Positions 1-13,040 of a stretch of 64,000 bases of DNA are shown here, in pieces. The translations under genes were made by a program, and so were the position numbers. The stretch comes from Saturnia japonica (lineage: Eukaryota > Arthropoda > Insecta > Lepidoptera > Saturniidae). Positions within the stretch are counted from its first letter, which is position 1, and the number at the start of each line of letters is the position of its first letter. Below the pieces are notes generated by a model. That model was not told the DNA's origin, ran no database searches, and saw only the letters and a program-made list of their open reading frames with translations. Where the stretch lies: NCBI GenBank assembly GCA_033032175.1, contig CM065318.1:10912001-10976000 (forward strand), written 5' to 3'.

Positions 1-2667
1 AAGAGAGTCAGGTATTTATTTGCCTTTCACCCCATTTGCTCACGTCTTCAAGTTTGAGTATCTCTTACCAAACATCTAATGGTGTGTTTAAGCAAGGAAA
101 ATCCCACTATTAAATGTTTACTCTAATATCTAAACTCGCATCTACAATTAATAAAAAATTATGTTAAGGTAAAAAATGTGGAATGGGTGTTTATTTATAA
201 TATGTATAATACTTTAGTGACAAATGATTGATCTTTTTATTTACGAGGCGACGCGACGAGGTGGACGGTATAGAATATAGATAGAGTGACAGATTTTTAG
301 AGCAAACGCAACGCTCTGTTTGTGTTCCTGTAGGTTACACTCCGTCACTTTTATTTTGCACTACACTGACATGACACCACTTGATCGATGGTCGGGCATC
401 TGCTGCGGCCGTAAATCTATGATCGACAATAATTTATCTGAAATTACTACTTCAGTCTGAAACAGATTAACAGCTGCGCTACGTCTTTCTGTAACAACAA
501 GTTGTTGTAAACCTGAAAATGTTAAATATGAAACTAATAATGAAAAGAAGAAAATGTAAAACGTTAGTAACTAAAAACTGTTAAATATTTGTTGGTATGA
601 ATATTGAAACCGTACTAATAACCCGCACTATTGACCGGGTGCAATAACAGCAGTTGTGCTCTGTGATCGTACGGATTGTATAAACCGGCAACAAAGGCCT
701 AAACATCATTTGCGCTCGAACAATTCGACGATTATTCGAGATTCATAATCCGTATTTTATAATACGTAGTCAAAAGTATTAAGAGCAAAAGACAGAAAAG
801 TTGCATATTTTAAAATTATTATTGTTATTTGTTATATACCATACTATACTTAAAAACTAATAACAATCGAGTCTAAGGACTCGACCGCATCTATTTTTAA
901 CCCCGACGCATCAAAAAGGGGTGTTATAAGTTTCAAGGCCATCAGCTTTTTTCTAATTGATAAATAGATGCGAGTATCTTCAACATGTTTGATTGAGTCG
1001 AGATTTGGCATTCTGTTACTTCAATGATATTAGAAAAACCTTGACCTGATGCTGCAGCGTCATTTGGACTCTGTAGGATACCTAACTCCAAACCAATTTA
1101 CAGCAGAGATATCTTGCTTGGGCTCATTGAAATAATCTCAATGAATAGATTACGTATGTCGGGAGCTTATTACATTTTCAATTTATATCTTTTCAGATAT
1201 TGATTAACAATTCACTTTTTCTTTTCTTCCTTTATTATTTTTAGATTCACGTTAACAATTTATAACAAACGTTTTTTTTGTTACAGAAAGATGTAACAGC
1301 TGTTAATGTTTTAGGCAGAAGTATTAAAGAAAATTGGAATAAATTATTTACGTTGGAATTCCGCAAATTAACGGCTTCGTCAATGAAATATCTATGATCT
1401 ACTACACAAATGTAGGGATGTGTGTTTAAACCAAGTTTAAACGGCTTGCTGTAATGCTTCTTCACTCCTCGTTTCAAGAAGCAATATCATGGTAAGAAGG
1501 GAACACGTTGGCAGGGAGACTATTTCACATTTGCACGGGACGGCAAATGTAAGAATTAGCGAACTTCTTTGTTTTTTCCATGATGGGTGCTACCGTGTAG
1601 CTGGGCTGTAGCCAGTCCGCGTAGTTTTGCGTTGGAAGGGTGATGTTAGGATAAGGTCAAACGATTCTTTAGAACATTCACGGCATTCACCATGATACAT
1701 GCTTAGCGAGGCAATGCCTCTTCGCAGCTGAAGCGGCTCTAAAAAAAATGTTATTCTCTATGATTCACCATGTTGACAGCCCGTCGCTGAAATCTGTTCA
1801 GTGTATCGAGAAGGTATTAGCTGAAACCGTCCCAGAGATGAGAACAATATTCCATGCACGACCGAACTTGAGCCTTACAAAGGAGATACAGTTGGCCGGG
1901 CGTGAAAAGGCGTCGCAATCTGTTGATGCAAGATGCCCAGTCTCCTGGATGGTGGGAAGGTAACACTTCCATCCCTGAGATTGAAGTCATAACGGATATC
2001 CATTCCTAGGATACTGAGGCTGATACGATTTTAGATATTTTGAAGAGTAGTAAGAGGCATTTAATATTTCACTTCATAGTATTAGATATTCTGTAAGTAC
2101 TTAATGGTTCATAGTTTATTCATAGTTGACTCAATAGTTTTTTATTGTAACAAAAAAGAAAATCGACAGTGTTCGTTTATTATTGTTTCTTTTTATTTGG
2201 TGTGTTTTAGTTTTTATTTTTGTACAATTTGAACGCCAGCGATTTCACTTATACCTTACCTGCTAAAATGTTTCTCATTATTGCTATAGTGTGAAAATAT
2301 TTTTAGTTATCACAGATTTGACCCGGGCAGGTTCTCAGCGAGTCAATAAATCAATTTCTTTAATGTTTTTAAATTTGTCATTTGGGTATTAGTAAAGTAT
2401 TAAATTAATCATTAAATATTTGTATTGATATAACCATTCACCCGTATTTTATTTAACGGCTTTCCTTCTAAGAATATCTTTTTTTGGTTTACGTAATTAT
2501 CAAGTAAAATTCCAAAAATAATTATAATTGTTAGTCGGTAATATTAGGAAAACTCTAAATTTTTCTCGTGTTATTTCTACTTGAAATTTAAAATTTAAAT
2601 TACCTCCTGTATTTAAATAACTTAATGAATAGACAAGTATTGATAAAAGAAGCCATTTCACATTCTT
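1..2667. other. AT-rich DNA, no supported gene
   Basis: No coding region, RNA gene or clear repeat end could be recognised. A less AT-rich patch at about 1480-1980 contains a 71-codon open frame (1748-1963, +), but it has no recognisable motif and no convincing splice signals, so it is not called as a gene. It could be a worn transposon piece. Confidence 0.4.
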
Positions 2668-2900
2668 TTCAACCGACTTTAACAAAAGACGGGAGGTTAC
2701 TCAATTCGAATATATATTTTCTTTTTTTTTATGGATTTTCAGCCATAACGTCTTTGTTTATGAACCGATTTCAGTGATTCCTTTTTCGTTGAATACCTCA
2801 AAAGTGAACCACCACTTTTATATTTCATTGGCATTGGACTTTAAACTTCGAAGATACACAAGGGAACTCTTCAAAATTATTGAATTTGGTTTTCTTTTTT
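2668..2900 (+). repeat. Dispersed lepidopteran-type repeat (CCGACTT...GGGAGGTT head)
   Basis: The stretch opens with an AACCGACTT-like head followed by a GGGAGGTTACTCAATTCG-like motif and a T-rich run, then a 'ccgatttcagtgattcc' segment. I recall this arrangement from a common dispersed repeat in moth and butterfly genomes. No terminal repeats or target duplication were identified, so the ends are approximate and the class is unknown. Confidence 0.4.
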
Positions 2901-2977
2901 ATTTATAATTGTAAAGGTTCGTTGATACGAATGAATACATGATAAATCTTTGAAAATTTCCCTTTATATTACAAAGC

Positions 2978-3205
2978 CTACGGCCCGCCTGATGGTATGC
3001 GGGTACCGTAGCCTATGGACGCTTGTAATACTATAGATATCACTAGGGCGTTGCCGACCTTAAATGCCCCTAACCCAAGGAGCTCTGGAAACCTTACTCA
3101 CCGCAGGAACATAGCACAAGGTTGTCTAGCCGCGACATTTTGTAAGGTGGAGGTATTACACCAGTCGGGCTGCCCAAAGTAAAGAGTGAAGAAGATTATA
3201 AGCAG
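2978..3205 (+). repeat. Repeat family A copy (CGGCCCGCCTGATGG head)
   Basis: One of four copies in this window of the same dispersed repeat; the others are near 32185-32270 (same strand, head only), 41540-41690 and 55968-56193 (opposite strand). Shared landmarks are the CGGCCCGCCTGATGG head, a CCGTAGCCTATGGACG block, CACTAGGGCGTTGCCGACC, an AGCTCTGGAAACC block and a CGGGCTGCCCAAAGTA tail. Copies are clearly related but diverged. It codes for nothing visible. A SINE or a LINE 3' region are both possible. Confidence 0.65.
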
Positions 3206-6200
3206 TAACTAGGAATATGAAAGTATTTTAATTTGAAACGAAAACTCCCAGGACAGTTCTCAGACAGACTCGAAGGAAGTCGTCATCTTGTTGGAGCTAT
3301 GTTTGACGATTACAGTATTCTATTCCCCTGACCTTGGTACCATTAAATAAAAATAAAAATATAATAAAGCGAGTGATTTTATTTCCTTACAGAGTGGTGT
3401 GTGGTGGTTATTAATCGGTACAACTTGTCTTTTGAGACGAGTTTTATTGTGCGCCGCAATTCATCCTTGACAAAAGCTTTTAAAGTAAATTCGTGCGAAG
3501 CAATTCAAAGTAGGTAAGGTCTGATGGATTCTAATGTATTGGCGATATCACACAAGAAATTCGTTTTACAGCACTATATACATCAACATAGTTCTTGAAA
3601 GTGAATACAAAGTAGGAGCACACCTTCGACATATGTAATTTAATATACAATGTATTATTTTAATTTTCAAATGACATTACTCTGTATACAAAATTTCATT
3701 AAAGTCCGTTAGAATAAATAAAAACCTTTTTATGTAAGTATAGCTTATCAATTTTAAAATGATATAATAATTTTCAGTAAAATCGGCTGAGGATAAATAA
3801 AACATAATATTTTTAATTAAATATTACGATTTGTTAAAGTATTAGTGATAATCTTTATAGCATATCAATTTAGGAATGGCATATATCTTACTCTTCGCAT
3901 CTACAAATAATTTTAAAATACACCCAGTCATACAAACGAGAGGATAAAATTATTTGAAATGTCAATTTATATAATGCCTATAAACGGTTAGAGCTTAATA
4001 TATCACTATATTTAAAAAAAAAACAACGTGAGGTGTTGTTGGACACCTGTCGGACCGTAGTTCCTTCCACTATATATTACGTATCTATTAATAAATAACA
4101 AGCACAATGAAGAAATTGTAATAAAATTGTATTTCATATTTATTTGGTTTTGATTATAAAGTTATGAAAATAAACATTTTATTATTAGTTTTATCATAAA
4201 AATATATACAAATTATAAACTTAATCAGTAAGTTAATTGTAATTAATATACTTAAAGTGTATAGGTACGCATATTACGTGACAACGCCGCGCTGTACGCT
4301 TATTATAGGTACTGCAGTAAATAGATATACGTTATTAAAAAAGCTTTAAGATAAATGAGTTTAGAAGAGCAGTTGCTCCTCGGTGCCAAATATTTACACG
4401 TTTACCCACTCTCCCTCTGTCGTTTTTCTATCTCTTTGTAATATAATATATCTGCACTATACTACACTACACTCATGGCAGTAACGTACTGTAGCAAAAG
4501 TGTTGGTTGAAGAATACGAGATAAGGAACTTCGTTTCAAAACAATATATGTACAGACAAACATTTATTAATGTAGATTAAGAATTTAAGATAATCAATTA
4601 TGTAGAGAAATCTATTAATCTAAAGTAGTTTGACTTGGTGTCGCAACTTGGAGCCAATACCGACCAAGTTTTAGTAACGATTAATTAACATGTTAAATTG
4701 TGGTCTGCTCCAAATCCGGATAACGTTTCGATATTTGCTTATAAATCTATGTTTGCTGAAGAGTATTATTGCTTTTGTAAATTATTTCATATTGTTAGAC
4801 TCGTGGATAATATCATGACGTTTGCTTACAGTATAATGATTGATATATTCTTAAGCAGTAAAAAAAGACACAAGTAGAACATGCTCACTATTCAAGTGTT
4901 TCAGTTGCAGTTCAGAGAAACGCGTTCATACACGACCAACTTTGTTCTAGTAGTACTTAAAGTCTTTATGGTTGTAGTCCTCCTGTAGATCTCTTCTTGC
5001 TTGGTTATCAAAAAACGAACTGTCGTCCGTCGGAAAATGGCTTTTTACTCTAGGCTATGTATCTATCCGATAAAACACGAGGGGTCGAAATTTCTAAAGT
5101 GATCTTGATGTTTAAAGGAAGGGAAAGAATATTATTTTTACAAACTGTTTGTTTGCTTATGTAATTGGACTTATAAAGTTTAAATATGTGCGTGTTCCGC
5201 GAAGCCTTCTCTTACTTACGAATTTATGCTCGGTGTGATTAGTAAATTCTAGACTTTCCAGGCATTTTTTTATTATTCTAGAATTGTGATTTTTTTACAG
5301 ATCGTAACAATATGTATTTTTTACCTGTTTAAAAAAACTTTTCATTCCAGTCATAAAAAATACGACCACAACGTGATATTGGCGCACCCTTAGAATATTT
5401 AAAGAAACATAATAGTTAGGTATTAACATATACGTCATATATGTATAGAATCAACACAAAAGATGCTGGAAGTTTTGCACAAAATGCTTTGTTGTTAGGT
5501 ACCGTTCAATATAAACGTCTATTTGTCAAAACCTCATTTGTTGCAATGTTTAGCAAAACATCTACTTATTTTGTACAACAATAAGCTGACGAATTTCCCA
5601 GTCATGTCAGTGAGAACGTCTTGATTGAAATTATCGTGTCTGTTATTTAAGTCACGTTCGGAAAACGCGACGGGAATGCAATCGAGTAAGTTGGATTTAC
5701 GCGTTCAGACAATTTAATTTCGATGTACCTACCTGAATTAGGTGGTTACGAACAAATTATTGCATATGGATAGAATTTTTTTTATCAAATTTCTTTTCAC
5801 CGTAATGGCGTTGAAAATAGGTTTTTAAATGAATCTCTATTATTATATAAACCAATCGTTGACTCGCCGATTTTTTTACCAACTCAAATAAGTTACTGCA
5901 TCTAATGGTAAACAAGGCGATCATCCGAATATTCATGAAACATGCTCGTCGTAAATCCACGATCGATCGGTAAACACGATGTTAAAAACAACTAGGTACC
6001 TACATGGATATCATAATACCTGAACAGATTAATCCCGAAAAGCCAAGCCGAAACTATTTACCGTTTTTCATTTTACCATATTTTCGTTACTGTTTTACCG
6101 TTTAACATTTTGCTCGTAATCCATCCACATGAAAAATAAACGAATTTGTTTGTTTTTCTTTTCTAGACACTTCAGCAATGAATACTGAATAATTTATTAA

Positions 6201-7401
6201 AAACAATGAATGGATATGTAAAGTGTTATAAAGTTAATTCAAGTAATAAAGGATGTAGAAGCGCTTGCGAAGTATCCACCGCAGGAAACTGCAATGTACA
6301 AAGTTTGTTCGTTTTATATGTAGAGAACGCGACGATAGTTATGTTGCAGTATATGGTACTCAAATAAATATCAAAGGACGTTTGTGTGATGTGTGAGTGA
6401 GATGTTTCTTTTTCTTTCTCCAAAAGTGCTTGCATTTTATTCCAATCTTTTAATATATAAACATGACTTTTGTAATTTTTTTAAAACATACAGCCGTAAT
6501 GGAATTTTATTTTAGGCACACGCTTGATTTTACTTTGTAACCGAATATGGCTTCGAAGGTACTTACATATGTTCTATTATTAAATAATATTTTATAGCTT
6601 TTTCATAATAAAAATAATAATATTAGTGGGTGAAGGCCTTTATCTAAGAGAAGGCACGGGGTTAATCATCATGCCATCTCATATCGCATTGTCAATTTTA
6701 AAAAGCCGTGAAAAATATACTTTCGTATATATTGTTAATAATTGAATGAAAATAAGTAAATGAAATTTGAAAAATCGTGGATAAATGCCGAGGTTTGGAC
6801 AAGCCGAGGTCGGGTCGATACTTCACTGAGTTTAACCTCTCGACCACTAGACAAACTAAACTGGATAATTAATTTGAAGGGTACTTCTCGTTGGTTTGTA
6901 TTGTTAAATCTTTTGAGTCCAATATAGCTTCTATTTCAATGGTAGTTCTTCGGTCAGGCTTGTGATTATAGCATCAATTCGTGTTCAACAAAGCCTCTTC
7001 ACGAGTCTAGAAGGGCACACTACCGCAACCGCTTGGTATATATATGTGGTAACCTTTACGCTTCGTATATGAATAGCACGTTGCTACGTGTAATTGCAAA
7101 AAAAATATAAATATACAACCATTTTTCTGTGACCATTTTGTTACAATTTTACACATAAATGAAAAACGATATGTGGCATGATAATTTAGCAGCTATTACA
7201 CACCCCAGATCTCTATTTACTTTGTTCGGTAAAATTTTTCTTATCGAATCGACGACTTTTATGGTTATTTTAGTGCCTAAAAGATTATTTGTTTTTTCGA
7301 AGGCCAAATTTGTGTGGTAGCCACTTTGTTATTTTGTAACGTAAATTTTGACCTATTGTTGTGTTCTTTCCAATTTTATAAGTAAATTTAATGCTTAATG
7401 C
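3206..7401. other. AT-rich DNA, nothing identified
   Basis: No gene, RNA gene, terminal repeat or recognisable transposon protein was found. The short open frames here are AT-rich and featureless. A modestly GC-richer patch near 6780-6860 was inspected for tRNA-type promoter boxes and none was convincing. Confidence 0.4.
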
Positions 7402-7405
7402 TTAA

Positions 7406-7536
7406 GCGGGTGACAGACGTACGAATTTAAAGAACTTACTCAGCGGTTTTAAAGTACGCGTACTTCGTATGACACACGGGCAAGAAAGGTCATCGAGCCA
7501 TGAGAACGCGTACTTGCTCGTGCGTCTATCAACCCT
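7406..7536. mobile_element. Short MITE with TTAA target duplications (candidate)
   Basis: A 131-bp element is flanked on both sides by TTAA (7402-7405 and 7537-7540). Its ends form an imperfect inverted repeat: GCGGGTGACAGACGTACGA on the left and, read on the other strand, AGGGTTGATAGACGCACGA on the right, 14 of 19 positions alike. TTAA duplication is the habit of piggyBac-type transposases. The element is too short to code and would be non-autonomous. TTAA is a common word in AT-rich DNA, so the duplication could be chance. Confidence 0.5.
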
Positions 7537-7579
7537 TTAATATTGCATGCTCTTCAAACATAACGTAAAGTGTCATTTG

Positions 7580-7690
7580 AGCAGGCCGGTATGACAGTGA
7601 TCGTTCGGGTGGTCGTTGTTGAATTACACTGATGGTATCAGGTACAGTGCAATTACTTTGCCAAGTTACAATTAAAAAAAAAAAGTTATA
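7580..7690 (+). repeat. Repeat family C copy (A-tailed)
   Basis: Diverged copy of an A-tailed repeat also present at about 12490-12810, 20300-20660 and 42480-42740. The shared part runs through a CATGACAGTGA-like block, a GGTGGTCG block and a CCATCAGGGACAGT-like block, then ends in a short run of A, here at about 7672-7685. The A tail on the right marks the + orientation. This looks like the 3' untranslated end of a LINE, which is inference from tail and spread. Confidence 0.5.
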
Positions 7691-8675
7691 AATCAACCAC
7701 CAATTTCTCCCTTCACACAGATTTTCTCTAGTGATTTATGACGTGTGTTTTAAAGTGATGATGGCCCAATAATCGCTTACTTGCAAACTACATCAAACAA
7801 GACTTTTAGTGAAGAAAGATTATATAGGCTGGTGCTGAAGGGCTATTTATTTCAAGTTAAAAATTTATCGCCAAGTATCGTTTAGTGTGTTCCACTAGCC
7901 GCACTTGCGGGTCACTGCTATTCCTAAGCTTAGCATGTCTCATCTTAGGCTGCATATGCATTCACCACTGGGTGAGACTTTAGACTCTTCTTCATAGGTG
8001 ACAGCAAAACCGCTTGAGCGAAACAGTTCTTTGAATTCAGGGAACACCAAAAAATACGTTTTACAAAAAGTACGTGTATGTACAGAAACTACGTTTTCCT
8101 ATATAACATATGATTTAGTAAAAGAATTTAGTTTATATAAGGAGTGCTCGCGGTAGTATAGGTACCTATTAACCTATCCCCTTGGGGTATTTCTTTATGG
8201 TTGATCTGTTATATGTACGCATTATTGAATGAACTCCGGTTCGTCGGTTAAGTAAATAGATACCCGTATTCCCAATATATTATATATCGGTCCAGGTATT
8301 TCAGCTGCATCAAAATAGTCTAACTCGATTTTTGAACCAAGTCATTTTTGAATAAGTCGTATCATTCTATACCAGTTGCATTGTATCAATAGTGCAAAAC
8401 ATGAATTAAATTGGTTACGTTATCAAAATCCTTTGGGTTGTAATAATAGTAAATTTGATATCACGGGGTTTTGATAATTAACAATAAAACACCTTGTTAA
8501 ACCAGGATAATTACATAAATAAGGCAATAAAATTAATTATAAATAGCTCATCTTTAATTTTAACAAAGCCACAATAATCGTCTCGCCTCACCGCCACGCA
8601 ATAACTAAATCAAAACCCTCTCTCGCTTTCTCTCTCTCTGCTTTTTACTGCGCCATGTTTAACTATATACCATCT
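7691..8675. other. AT-rich DNA, nothing identified
   Basis: No gene or transposon end was recognised. A pyrimidine-rich CTCTCTCGCTTTCTCTCTCT stretch lies near 8619-8640. Confidence 0.4.
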
Positions 8676-9022
8676 ATACAATTAATAAAATTGAAGTGTC
8701 TATTTGTAACAGCTTTCTACTAAATGCATATGAAAGTATATACGATACCTATGACGACAAAAACCCCATTTTTTGTCTGTCTGTTTGTTCCGGGTAATTT
8801 CCGAAACAGTTGGACTGATTTTGACGTGACTTTCACTGGTAGATAGCTGATGTTATAAGGAGTAACATAAGCTTTTGTTAAAAGGAGCCCCTTTTTTTTT
8901 TGAAAAAATAATTAGGGTTCCGCGCAAATAAAAAAAAATTGGACAAGGTGAATCAATTCGGGTGTTTAAATGGCTTACGCTTAAAGATATATCAAATAAA
9001 TGTACTACTGCTAGTTAGTAAA
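8676..9022 (+). mobile_element. Helitron-like family H1, 5' part
   Basis: Closely matches the left part of the fuller copy at 47575-48080: the ATTAATAAAATTGAAGTGT start, the GTCTGTCTGTTTGTTCCGGG block, the CGGTTGGACCGATTTTGACG-like block, the GATAGCTGATGTTAT block and GGCTTACGCT. The 3' hairpin and CTAG end are missing, so the copy is 3' truncated. It has no coding capacity and would depend on a Rep-helicase encoded elsewhere. Confidence 0.6.
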
Positions 9023-9159
9023 TATAAACACTTCCGTTACTTTGCATTACATTAAAAATAAGATGATAATCGCGAACACTCCTAGTTTAGCTACTACTCG
9101 CAAAAATTGTACTGTTTGCAACGAAAACATTATTTGTTTGTGATTTGAAACCCGATGAA

Positions 9160-9400
9160 ACGAAAAAGAGACAAACACAAATGTCTGCCTGTGAGAGAAT
9201 GAGATAGAATACATTATACAGTGTTTCCTACTATCTCGCTCTTTTCTTTATATGCGTTGCGCCTGTCTTTTACGAAGCCTTGCGAGAAGGCGTTATAGCC
9301 AACGTGGTGTATTGTTCATGTGTATCGTTTATGTGAATATTTTTATGTTTTCTGAAGATTTCACTTGTACCTACCGCGTGTGAAATACACACATGAACAT
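9160..9400 (+). repeat. Repeat family D copy
   Basis: About 200 bp here is matched in reverse orientation by 12825-13040. Shared blocks are AGAGAATGAGATA, CAGTGTTTCCTA, TATCTCG, a GGCGT.ATAGCC block, GGTGTATTGT and TATGTGAATATTTTTAT. The two copies look roughly three-quarters identical by eye. Class unknown; no coding frame or terminal repeat was found. Confidence 0.55.
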
Positions 9401-12400
9401 ATAAAGATATATAGAAAATATACAAAATAGCAATACAAACCAATTCTTGTAAATTATATTTTAAGTAGTAACATTCAAATTTTTAAGACTTCTTATCGCA
9501 ATGTTTATTTATCTTTTTAATGATGTTTTGATGAAATAGAAGTACATTTTAATTCAATTTAATGAAATTATCAGTTTTTATTATAGGCCGGTCACATGAC
9601 TATAATATCAATATACACGTGTTTTTTGCACATTGTGTTTCCGATCGTAGGTAGGTATTTTTTTGACTGAAGCTGCATTCGAAATGCGAAACAAGGTAGT
9701 GGTTTGACAATTATATTTTTGTTTGAAATGCATGGTAAAAAATAAAACATACAATAACCGAAATTATGATTTACATTTAGAAAATGCATAACATAATTTA
9801 AATTTCAAGTCACTGAAGCTGATGTAGTTTCTTGGTTCGAGTAAATTAATAAGTATCCACTTTTGTGACAAAGTTACTTTGAATACAATTTAATATAAAT
9901 TAGACCTACAAAAGCTACCCACGTCGCTCGAGCTGCGAAACTCAAGGGTTCTTAAAAAGTTGGCCGTGACTCGTGATGAACTCAATAAAAATAAACAGAA
10001 GACAAGTAAAATTTTCAAGATGTTCGGGGCGTTCGTTTTGTTTATATTCAGCGTTATTCAGAAATATTTGTTTTATGCCGAATTTTCTTTGCTACAAGCG
10101 AAATATGTAGGTATTTAATTTTTTTTGTGTCTTATAGATTTATGCATAATTATAGTTGCATGAATCAATAGCAAAAAGAAATAGTATTTATTTTCATAAT
10201 CATTTTATTAAGGTAAAAGATTTTATTGTGTCTAATGGTTAGCACAGTAGAATCCAAGTATGATATAATATCTAGGTATATAACTTTTTTTATCGGGGCA
10301 CCGCAAAGTGACAGCCACTGTACATGATGGTAAGCACTTAGCACACTGAAATCCAACAAAATCGTAGACTAGACGTGGGTAACACTGCGCTACGCCGCGC
10401 AAATGCGCCAACTCGGTTTACTTCGCCTGATGTGTTAACACTCTTATTCCAAATGTGTCATTTCTCTAACTTGCTTGGCTCGTGTACCATACCAAAATGC
10501 GTATTACCTACATATTATTTTAAATCATGATCCATTGGTGTTGGGCACCAAAATATAAATAATAAGTTTAAATTCATAATACACATAAACAATAAAAAAC
10601 TGAGGGCAGAATAATTCAATACGAAAGATGTGAGTGATTTGAGAAAAGATAAGTTTGTCATGGTATAAAAGTATTTTCCTGTTTTCGCCAAGAAAGATTA
10701 TTGATTTGCTTTGGAATAGGTGAGTTTCAAAAAATAATAGGTTTAGGTAAATGTGTTAGTGATGAGTGAAAGCGAGGAAAATAAATAAATTGAATAGTTA
10801 ATTCAATCACTTCGGTTTTACTCGAGTATTTCATTACGAACAATCCGAGTCCCGTACTGTCGCGATGAAAATGCGAGACTCACCCAATTTATTTCAGAAA
10901 GGCTTTATTCTTTCACTGAATAATAAGGACGAAGTACCTTTTTTCAAAGTCAGTAAAACCCCGCGTTTTGCCATCCGCCGCATTTGGTGTGGTAACACAG
11001 GGTTGCGCGAGCATGCACCGCGTCACTGCGAAGTTGGTTTAGCTGAATGTCTGGTTCCTGCGTTAAAAAGTAGACAGTTCAGTACAGCCCTGGCTCCCAA
11101 ACCGCCGAACCAGGCCTGTGAATATATAGGTTCTCTGACCAGTTTCCCCTGGTTCGGTATAAAGTACCTTTGATTGACTTCAATCTTGTGTGCGTCTGTT
11201 AGTTATTTTATAACTTCTTAACAGCTTCACCGATAGAGCTAATAATATATTTGTTTTCTCGAGACCATGGTTTATATTTATGTTAGGATCTCGGCATAAC
11301 TACTGAAAAGGGTGTGGAATAACGTCTTCCGGTCCAGGTAGTAATTGGTATAAAATTACATAATATGCTTTACGGTGAGGACAATATAATATCTTAATAC
11401 ATTATCTGCTCAAGGCAAACCGATTATTATTATGATCTTTATTCTTATTGGCAGGTTTAGTTTTACTTATTATCCTAATTTCTTTATTACCTAGCTTAGT
11501 GCGTAATATTCACGTAATACACCATGCGGATCAGTGATAGCGCTCTACGATCGATCAAATTCCTGAAGTCACGCAAATATTTTGATACAAATAAAATATG
11601 AGGTTTGCAAGAGATGGTTGTAAAATGTAGTAATGTAGTGAAGGTATAAGAATTTTTATGATCAGTTTCCTTATAATGGGATAATCTTCATTTTTATCTA
11701 AATGTCTGTTGTCAGCTTTGAATAAAACATGAAACTTTAGTTATAAATTTCATTAAACTTGATACTTTTTCTTCGTTTCACAGATAGTTGAAAATTGATA
11801 AAGCGACCTAACTCAATATCAGGCAAACATTCAAAGATGTCACAAACAGAAGGTTATACTGATTCGTTCATGTTATCAGTGATTATTATTAGATAAACGT
11901 CAAAGAATTCAATCTTCCGTTGCTCAATAGTCCGCTGCCAGAAGTGACCGTTTATGATTATGACGGATCGCCTTGGTACAATTTAACTTTAAATCGGCTT
12001 GTACTGTGTTATTGTGTACGTAATCGCTTTTTTTTTCTATATCTAATACATAATGTATTCTCTTCTTTCCCTCTTGGTATATATTATCCTTTTTTTAATA
12101 CGTAGTACGATAAAATGCCGAAACTATACGTGATGGTAATCACAGTAGGTACAATCCGAAAACAAAGTCGACCGTCGACCAATGAGAGATCCGGCAATCC
12201 TTTGCCGGTCGTTGCTATTATGCTTACCAGCAAGCCACAAACGCGACAAACTAAAAGAGAGTCACTGAAATGAGTTTCTCATCATGTGCATGGTCGTTGC
12301 GACCCAGTCGGGTACTGATAATAGTGTTTTGTTGAACGTTACGTTATAGTCGGTGACATAATTAATGAACGCAGTTAGTTTCGATTTCCACAACATGAAC

Positions 12401-12489
12401 ATGTTGTTGTCATGCTGTATATGTTAAATTGACTAATTCAGATATAATTAAACAACATTTTAAAAAAACACAGAACATGACAATTATGT
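9401..12489. other. Mostly unassigned AT-rich DNA
   Basis: No supported gene. The only notable open frame is 10865-11173 (+, 102 codons) in a locally less AT-rich stretch. It has no known motif that I recognise, and its composition suggests it may be an untranslated exon, a worn transposon or chance. The rest shows no terminal repeats or RNA genes. Confidence 0.35.
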
Positions 12490-12810
12490 GAACACCAGGT
12501 GGTATGCTTGACCGTTTCGCGTTCCGGAATCAGCCGATTCATATCTAGCATTCAAGCGTATTGTAGGGGTCTATACTCCTCTGGATCGCGACCACCATGT
12601 ACTAAGCCCGTCAGAGTGACTGTCTTTTGGTTAGCCGCGTTTCGAGATCAGACAGTGAATAGCTGTCGAGAGGATTGTAAGCCAGCATGACAGTGAAGAC
12701 TGGCGAAAGACTGCCAATCTCTCGGTGGTCGCCGTTGTGTTTGTATTGTACTGTGCCATCAGGGACTGTACAGTCACTTTGTCGTACTACTATTAAAAAA
12801 AAAATGTGCA
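12490..12810 (+). repeat. Repeat family C, longest copy
   Basis: The longest copy of the A-tailed family. It starts around a GTTCCGGAATCAGCCG block, continues through CTGGATCGCGACCACC and AGCCAGCATGACAGTGA, and finishes with GGTGGTCGCCGTTGT, a CCATCAGGGACTGTACAGTC block and an A run near 12796-12804. The layout matches 20300-20660 and 42480-42740. A position as the 3' end of a LINE is the simplest reading. The overlapping short open frames are incidental. Confidence 0.55.
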
Positions 12811-12824
12811 GTACACATGTGGTA

Positions 12825-13040
12825 GAAGTAAAGCCTTCAGAAAATATAAAAATATTCACATAAACCATACACGTGCACAATACACCAAGGTGGCTATGAC
12901 GCCTTTTCCCATCGGTTCATAATACGCAGGCGCACACACAAACACGTACTAAGAGGAGACCGAGATAATAGGAAACACTGTATATATCTCATTCTCTTGC
13001 AAATTAAATCCTGTAGATGTATATGTTTGTCTTTTTTTAG
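12825..13040 (-). repeat. Repeat family D copy (reverse)
   Basis: Reverse-complement partner of 9160-9400. It directly follows the A tail of the family C copy on its left, so one may have inserted beside the other. No coding content. Confidence 0.55.

Noticed and set aside
1748..1963. Small gene at 1.7-2.0 kb
   Set aside because: The frame starts inside an A run, lacks any family motif, and the surrounding sequence looks like worn repeat DNA.
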